Assembly: GCA_004194705.1 (NCBI GenBank)
Contig: SADC01001275.1
Span: 496,001 to 560,000, forward strand
Source of the DNA: Ditylenchus dipsaci
Lineage: Eukaryota; Nematoda; Chromadorea; Rhabditida; Anguinidae
DNA length: 64,000 nucleotides
Reading direction: 5' to 3'
Shown here: positions 57,395 through 64,000 of the stretch, in pieces
Numbering within the stretch: position 1 is the first letter of the stretch
Layout: every line of letters begins with the position of its first letter
Notes under the pieces: model-generated
Database searches by the model: none
Told to the model about the DNA's origin: nothing
What the model saw: the letters and a program-made list of their open reading frames with translations, nothing else
Program-made: the position numbers and the translations under genes

Positions 57395-60300
57395 ATGGAG
57401 GATACTGAGGCGAAAAGCTCGAAGAAAAGTAGTCTCTTTGGGATTTGCAGTGACCAAAATCAGGATAGCCAAAAAAATATTGCAAAATGGGTGTGTCCAA
57501 TAGGCGGATTCGAACTTTCTATATATTTTATGGTGTGGATATTGCATTCCGCACTAGCTTTTGTGGTAGCTTATAGAGCCTCTTCTTCGGATAAAAATGG
57601 TAGATGGATGGAACACTGGATGCAACCTAGCGAGTAAGTTTCTTAGGGTTAATTTATGTTTTCAGTGTGATGTGAGAATTTTGGAATTTTCTTTTAATCA
57701 TAACTTTTTAAAAAATCCGCTATGAAAGATCGGTCCAGTTGGGGATGAGAATTTTTTTTGATATATAGAGGACTCTCTCAATAATATACACTCTGAGAAC
57801 CGGGCCCAACTGTATTTTATTGAGAGTGTATGTTTAAGGGAGTGTATGCTATGCAAATATATTTTTTTTTCAAAATATTGCGCAAATGGGCTAAAGAAGC
57901 TAGCTCAGAAACTTTGGTATGCATACATGTTTCATACATCCAGAATGTGAGTTAGAGATACGCGCATTTACTTAAGACATCAAAAATGCATGTAAAGACT
58001 CTTAGAGACTCATTGACTGAAACAAGGTATAATACTGTTATGTAGTCACCACGCGATTTCGGGTTATGAAATCTGAGCTACTCCGGCCCGCAAATGTTAT
58101 GTCAGCAAATACCCTTATGCAAATGGGGGTCAGCAAATGCAGGTACGCAAAAATCTAAACGCAAATGTAAATTCCGCAAATGACCTTCCAAGAATATTTA
58201 TACGCAAATCTAGCCATGCCAGGCTACAAGTGTATTTTAATAACTTAACCTTTTTTTGTTCAAGGCCAACCAAACCGGACTTAGGTGTATGTTAATGGGA
58301 GCTGTATGTTGATAGGGTGTATTTTATTGGGAGAGTCGGCTGTATGATATAAAATAAGATAATTTTGCTTCTTATCTCTCTGATTTATAATGTGTATCTC
58401 CCTCTAGATCCAGATGGTTTTAGTTTAAATCTTAGCGGAATTAAGACAAAATCATGTTGGTATTTCAGGCTTAGACAAGGGTTGGACAGCGTATATCAAA
58501 ACGGACTTAAACATGAGTCCAAGATAAGTTTCAGTCCGTCTTAAAATACGCTGGCCTACGCTTGCCTGATCCGGACAGATAAAAAACAACAAGAGGCCTA
58601 GTCAAAAACACTCTTCAATGGATAGGGGCGAATTCTAGAATCACTCTGTAGCAACTAATTATAGTTATGTGGCTGGCTATCGCATGGACAATTCAGACTT
58701 GGAGTGGAAATTGTTTAGAAAGAGTGTTTTCGAGACTATAACTACTTATGCTTTGCATTCAGGTATGTTTTCGTAAAAAAAAATTCCGACAAGTGCCCCA
58801 TTTTTCTAATTCTACTAGAAATGAGTTTGAAACGCTTTCTGCGAAAATTTTCAAAATTAAATATTTGCAATGCGTGTTATACCAACCCACATTCAATTCT
58901 CTTTGTCAAGCTATCCTAACAGGTGCTTATTGACCATTTAACCGTTATACGGCTCTAATGAAAATAGGAAGTCGGATGTTGAAGTCATTGAAATCCCACA
59001 GCACTGCGAGTTTTTAATATTTTTTCATTTGTAGTGACTTTATGTATTCTCAAGTCTTTTCTATGAAAAAAATAACTTTCCGATAGTTATACAGGGAAAA
59101 GGAAATTTGAAAATCGGACTACCGAATTACGACACATCCGATTCCCTACAGCCATTTCAATTAAGTTTTATTTTAAAAGATTTGCTTTACTAGTCGAGTT
59201 TTACTTTTTCGACCGCAATCTTTGGCTGAAAAGCTATTTTTCAAAAAAACAAGAAATATTTATACAGAGTTCTGATTCTGTTATATTGTACACGTTTAGT
59301 TGTTTTTCATTTCACTATTCGAAGATTAGACAGAACAAAATGCTCGCTAGTCCTTATCCCGTTCTGGCTATTGCTTCATTTATATTGGACAAGGTAAGCA
59401 AACATTTTACAGTAGATCATTTAAAGGTATCAAAATTTTGCATAGGTACAATTATTGAACCATTCAAAAATATTTTTTTTTTAAATTAACCCAAGATTTA
59501 TTTATAACTTTTTAGTTTCCGCTGCATATTACTAATCGCAGTTCATGTTTTGCTCACTACTACTATCACTTTCTACACCAAGACTCAGGTGTGTGCTTGG
59601 ATATCCTGTCTTGTATTTGTGGTCAAAGCTGGGGTTTGGGCACCCTTTTCTAGCTCACCCAATAACTACTACAGAGAGTTTAATATGTACTTGTACACTA
59701 GTATTCAGGTAAAATAAAGTTTTTATTTAGAAAAAGTATAAAGCATTTTTAGATACTCAACTTTTGTATTTATTTGGCCAAGCAAAGAAATCAAGGCCTG
59801 GTTCAAATAAACTTCAGATTAACGTTGGACTATTTGGAATACTTGCTTTACCCCATGTATTCCACTGCTCTTATAGTCCTATTTGAAGACTTCCATCAGC
59901 AATATGAAAGTCTGAGGAATCGCATTGGTGCTAAAACTGAGAAAGCACTGCCTAGCGTTAGGTAAGAAACCTTTTTGGATTGATTAGATATTTGGATCTG
60001 CGTCAGCTAAGTTAATCTTGCTTTCACATGTTATTTCAAATTTATGGCTTCAGTGAATAGCACAACATTTTATATGCCGAGAATTTTTTAGAAAATATAA
60101 TTCGAAAAATCGAACAATTTAATACAAAAAATTCATCACAGGCTAAATTTGTTGCTAAAAAATATTTGTCTTCGCTCACCACCATGGCCAAAGTAGCTTA
60201 TCAAGTGGCCAAGGAGTGTGTTAGTCTGCCTAAAAAAATTGATAGCTCAATATTATGCCGTGTTGTTTGTCTTGCAAGTTTTAAATATCAAATATTCAAG

Positions 60301-62581
60301 TTAAAAAATGTCATTATGGGTTATTGCTTCTGTTTACACGGATTTTACTAATTTTTCGGTAATATTATTAAGGTGCATTCTGTGCAGAGCACTGCGTCTG
60401 ATTTTTTGGTTCTACTTTCTGGAGCTGGCCTTACATTTTTGTCATGTCAATGCCTTTTTTAACTCGCCTTTCACGATGCTCAAGGGTCTGCATAACTATG
60501 AAAGTAAGTTTAACACTAGAAAGGCCTACTGTAATAATGGTCTACCTGGGGGTTATCAGACAAATATAACAAAATCGGACTTCCGAATATAATTGCAATG
60601 CCCTCAAAAAGCCCAATTTTTGCGGCGACTAATCAAAGTCACGTATAGTTTTTCTTTAAACTAGTGAGCAAAGAATTTATTCAAGGCAGCATATTCTTTT
60701 ATGATCATAAGAAAGCCCTTTGTCTGAGCTGTTAGATGGTGTTTCGTTCGCCAACATACTGTCAAAAAAACTGTCCCGGATAAAATTTCAAAAAAAAATA
60801 ACCATCGCCTTTTTGAAAAATTTACAATTTTATGAAAAGTAAAGGGAATTTTTGCGCAGAGACATGTTGCCGTCAAATAGACCTCAGGTTCAGAATCAGC
60901 ATGAAAAATGGCGCCTGAATGCGATTTGAAGTAAAAAAGGCTTTTGGAAAGTTTAGCAAATTGAAAAAAAGCACTAAAAAGTGTCTTCTAAACCCGTACA
61001 CACTCATTTGGGCGCAACTCATAACCCAAATAAGGGCGCCCAAATGAGTGTGCACGTAAAAATGCTCTTTGAATCAAAAGTCACAGTTAAAATTCGTTTG
61101 ATTTGAATTAAAAAAATTCATCATTTAAATGTTTTTGCCTTGAACGGAAACCAAAATTTGACAAAGACTTTTGGACACCAGTGTCATTCTACCTTTTTTA
61201 TTTTAGTTAAGCACCCAAAGGTTAAAACTAAACGGTTTGGACCATTTACAGTCAAACCTCTATATAACGCCCCCCTTAAAAGTTCGTTCCCACCTTGGGT
61301 CCGACACTTTTTTTAGCTCGATTTTCAAAGCTTTTTTTAAATTCTGTTTTGACAGTCTGGTCGCAAATATCGCAAGGATTCCGATTTTGCCGATCGTTTT
61401 TCAATATTTGAATAATTTTACTTTTAAAAAATACAAAACCTCTATATAACGGCCCTCTAATTTTTTTTAGAGGGCCGTTATATAGAGGTTTTGTATTTTT
61501 TAAAAGTAAAATTATTCAAATATTGAAAAACGATCTGCAAAATCGGAATCCTTGCGATATTTGCGACCAGACTGTCAAAACAGAATTTAAAAAAAGCTTT
61601 GAAAATCGAGCTAAAAAAAGTGTCGGACCCAAGGTGGGAACGAACTTTTAAGGGGGGCCGTTATATAGAGGTTTGACTGTAATATATAAAATAAATCTTT
61701 TCTTCTTACCTAGGTTTTTAAAAATTTATTTTTTATTTTTATATTTAGAAGCCTCAATCGCTTATGTAAGTCAACTTTTCACGCATTACTGACCAAATTT
61801 AATTGCCATGAATTAGATAGCCGGCCAGTTTTTCCACATCAAATACGTGCTAATCTTCGGTATTCCACGACTCTTTGCCTCTATTGATGGGTTCAGCCCT
61901 CCAGGTCCTCCCATTTGTATTTCCAGAGTCTCCAAATACTCTCTGATGTGGCGGCACTTTGATCAAGGACTTTACCAATTTCTCAAAAACCAGGTTTGAA
62001 ACCAAAATAACCCTTCTTTCAGTATTAAAATTTGTTCAGGTGTACATCCCACTGCTAGGCTCCTCTAGCAACCCGCAGATCTCCACTCTAGCTTTAATGA
62101 TTCGTCGATTCCTCTCTATGGTGTGTGTGTTCCTATTTGTGTTGTCCTGGCACGGACCCTCTTCAACTAACTACCTGTCCTGGGTGTGCCTCAGTGCTCT
62201 GGAGTTGTGTATTGAACGAGTAGGCAAGGACTTGATTGCCCCAAGCGCTCACTGGAGCTCTTTAAAGTCTAGAATAGGACCACTAAACACCATGAGATTG
62301 ACAGCGATAAGTATGTTGGCGACAGTGATGCCTGGTATATTTGGAGTGTTTTTTTCCTCAGCCAGGCTGGGGTGGGCAGCCATATATTTTTTGAAGTGCT
62401 AGTCAAAGGGTTGTTTGGAGTGTTTGTTAAACCATGGGAGATGAAGTTAGGAGATCCTGGATTTGTGATGCTACATTTATTGATACTGGGCTACTGCTTT
62501 AATTGCGTTTGTATTTATTTGGAGCACAAGTACAGGAAAAGCGAAACTTCAAGTGGTACATATCTAAAGAAAAATGAGTAA
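57395..62581 (+). CDS. HHAT: Hedgehog acyltransferase (HHAT/Rasp), MBOAT family
   Basis: ER-membrane enzyme that attaches palmitate to the N-terminal cysteine of Hedgehog-type ligands. Exons: 57395-57633, 58665-58762, 59300-59393, 59516-59708, 59753-59961, 60373-60503, 61752-61765, 61817-61993, 62040-62581 (TAA); about 565 residues. Matches include SDLEWKLFRKS, AGQFFHIKYVLIFGIPRLFA, DGFSPPGPPICISRVS, MWRHFDQGL, LSWHGPSSTNYLSWVCLSAL. The MBOAT Asp (D375 in WRHFDQGL) and His (H423 in SWHG) are present, as is the cysteine (C360) at the reported palmitoylation/haem site. Many hydrophobic segments fit a multi-pass protein. A 14-nt microexon keeps phase. Seven T at 62349-62355, where eight are needed, shifts the last exon; downstream residues (FFEVLVKGLFGVFV) fit the family in the other frame. 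Confidence 0.88.
57765..58343. repeat. MITE in HHAT intron 1
   Basis: GACTCTCTCAATAATATACA at the left, and inverted GACTCTCCCAATAAAATACA at the right. Further GAGTGTATG/CATACAC units sit inside both ends. Confidence 0.65.
61249..61679. repeat. 431-bp palindromic CAGTC-type MITE in HHAT intron 6
   Basis: CAGTCAAACCTCTATATAAC at the left, complement at the right, TA on both sides (61247-61248; 61680-61681). The two halves pair almost perfectly up to a short central AATTTTTTTT loop, so it is one long hairpin. Pogo/Tigger-like ends; close to 49173-49356. Confidence 0.9.
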
Positions 62582-62841
62582 TTTTTGCAATTGTTGTTTT
62601 CCATTGCAATAAATTGGCTAAACTTTGAAATTTCTGACCGAAATCATATCGTGTTTTAAATTTCCGAAAATTTAAATAAAAATGAGTCCCACATGTGGGT
62701 TCAAATGCATGAGATTCTCATTGCCGATGACGGCGATAGCCCTTTTAAATTTTTCACATAATTAAGATTATTAACACTTCTTAACAAGACACAAAATCCA
62801 CTTTATACTTACATTAAAACCCATGATTTAAAGGGATTTAA

Positions 62842-63072
62842 AGGGGCATGCCCGTGTGTTACTCGGAGTAAAAGAAGGGACCACTATTAATTTTCTTTCT
62901 CGACAAGTTTTCACATTCGTTCTCGTCTAGATTTTTTAAGTTCTCTGGCTAGTTTTTGAAAATAGCATGTCATTAATATCAGATTTGACGCGAAACGAGT
63001 GAAAAATTAAACGGTACAAAAAAAACGCTGCTCCCAACGCCTTAACTTTTAGAAACGCACGGGTATGCTCCT
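62842..63072. repeat. TTAA-flanked MITE downstream of HHAT
   Basis: AGGGGCATGCCCGTGTGTTA (left) and inverted AGGAGCATACCCGTGCGTTT (right), TTAA on both sides (62838-62841; 63073-63076). Confidence 0.75.
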
Positions 63073-63079
63073 TTAAGTT

Positions 63080-64000
63080 AGTTAACGAGCTTGGTTTATG
63101 ACCTTGGCAGGATTTTTTAAAGTTATAGTCGATAATTTTACAGGCAGCAAAAACCATAATACCACCCAAGGAAAACATGGCCATTTTTGTATAAAAATTT
63201 GTTTGAGACTTTTACTGTTATGCCTGTCGATCATCTTGGTACCAAATAAGACACTAAATCATAAAATACAAGTGCAACGACGTACAAAACGATCTCGTCT
63301 TTTCCGAAATATTCCTAATTCACACTGTAATTCACGGCACTTGTTTACTTGGGGGGGGTTTGTGTTTGCCCTTTTTTGGTCAACTATAAATAGTGTTTAG
63401 ACGTCTTCTAAGTAATTTTTATACGCTAAAAACGATAAAAAAGTTGTTTCCCAACATTTTCCGTACTAAAAAGTTAGGATTTCGAGAAAATTTTGGTTAC
63501 CATAAGTTGACCAGCTGCCTTGGTCCCCAAGGTAAATAAACCAAAAAGGGTATCTGGATACTCCAAAAAATACCGAAAAGATGGGATTTGAACATAGTTT
63601 TGTTACCTGGGGCCTACCGCATAAAGAAACTCTGGTATGCATGCTTTTTCATGCATCCAGAGTCACTTTCGAGTGATTTGTGTCTAAGGTATGTGGGTGT
63701 GTGCATCTCAACCCCAAGCAACCAAGCCCCTTTGCCCCATTCGGGGCGCAGGGGGCTTGGTTGGTTAGAGATGCGCGCACTCACTTACCTTAGACATAAT
63801 TCCGAGCAAGACTCTTGATGAAAAATACATATAGAGACCTTTTTGCCTAGCTCCAGTGACCAAAACACGGTAGGATACCTTAATACCCGATATTTTAGCT
63901 TGGGGACCAAGGCAATCGGTCAACTTGTGGTAACCGAAATTTTTCGAAAACTTATTTTTTAGTGTGGAAATTGTTTGGAAACTACTTTTTTATCGGTTTT
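63080..64000. other. Repeat-bearing end of the window
   Basis: A 100-codon ORF at 63098-63400 lacks support. 63628-63660 is a small hairpin (TGGTATGCATGC ... GCATCCAGAG) like that at about 57913, and 63698-63769 a CAACCAAGCCCC/GGGGCTTGGTTG hairpin. No gene. Confidence 0.4.
63770..63865. repeat. Dispersed repeat GATGCGCGCACTCACTTACC, copy c
   Basis: Third near-identical copy. A worn relative lies at about 57953-58025. Confidence 0.85.

Noticed and set aside
60131..60300. Open segment in HHAT intron 5 (AKFVAKKYLSSLTTMAKVAY)
   Set aside because: Looks protein-like after an AG, but the phase does not fit exons 5 and 6, which join in frame without it.

Overview
The window looks like AT-rich nuclear DNA of an invertebrate animal. 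The evidence is GT-AG introns (many only 44-60 bp), animal-type genes (MOB3, RPS18, HHAT, a CCDC66-like protein), MADF-BESS domains, and a very heavy load of non-autonomous DNA transposons. I cannot fix the phylum from sequence alone.

Layout. 1-4.6 kb: a broken Tigger element, motif-array repeats, and a 1.07 kb internally deleted Gypsy-type LTR element. 7.66-11.35 kb (+): MOB3, with a 1.46 kb nested element in one intron. 12.08-21.81 kb (-): a 12-exon CCDC66-like coiled-coil gene, several of whose introns hold inverted-repeat elements. 22-30 kb: gene-poor, with a tRNA-derived SINE, an intact-ended but internally deleted hAT element (perfect 8-bp TSD) inside a palindrome, and a TTAA-flanked element carrying a tRNA-like sequence. 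30.55-32.0 kb (-): RPS18 with a 5' TOP leader. 34.66-53.72 kb (+): three tandem relatives of an unusual gene coding for an RNase H domain, two of them fused to a MADF-BESS module. Between copies 1 and 2 lie the end of a gene with an LSEQxIESLH motif and a three-level nest of inverted-repeat elements. 55.25-57.0 kb: a 1.75 kb foldback element. 57.4-62.58 kb (+): HHAT (Hedgehog/Rasp palmitoyltransferase).

The most interesting biology is the RNase H/MADF-BESS gene family. Copy 3 keeps all five RNase H residues (D, E, D, H, D) and a full MADF plus BESS module. Copy 2 has the MADF-BESS part but lost two catalytic residues. Copy 1 keeps catalytic residues but stops before MADF. A plausible but unproven reading is an RNA:DNA-hybrid nuclease tethered to chromatin by a DNA-binding module.

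A second general feature: conserved exons repeatedly need one extra base, often in a homopolymer, to stay in frame, while splice phases and protein similarity agree on the fix. This looks like base under-calling in the assembly, so single frameshifts here should not be read as pseudogenes without read-level checks.

The conserved genes (MOB3, CCDC66-like, RPS18, HHAT) are unrelated housekeeping or signalling genes and show no operon logic.
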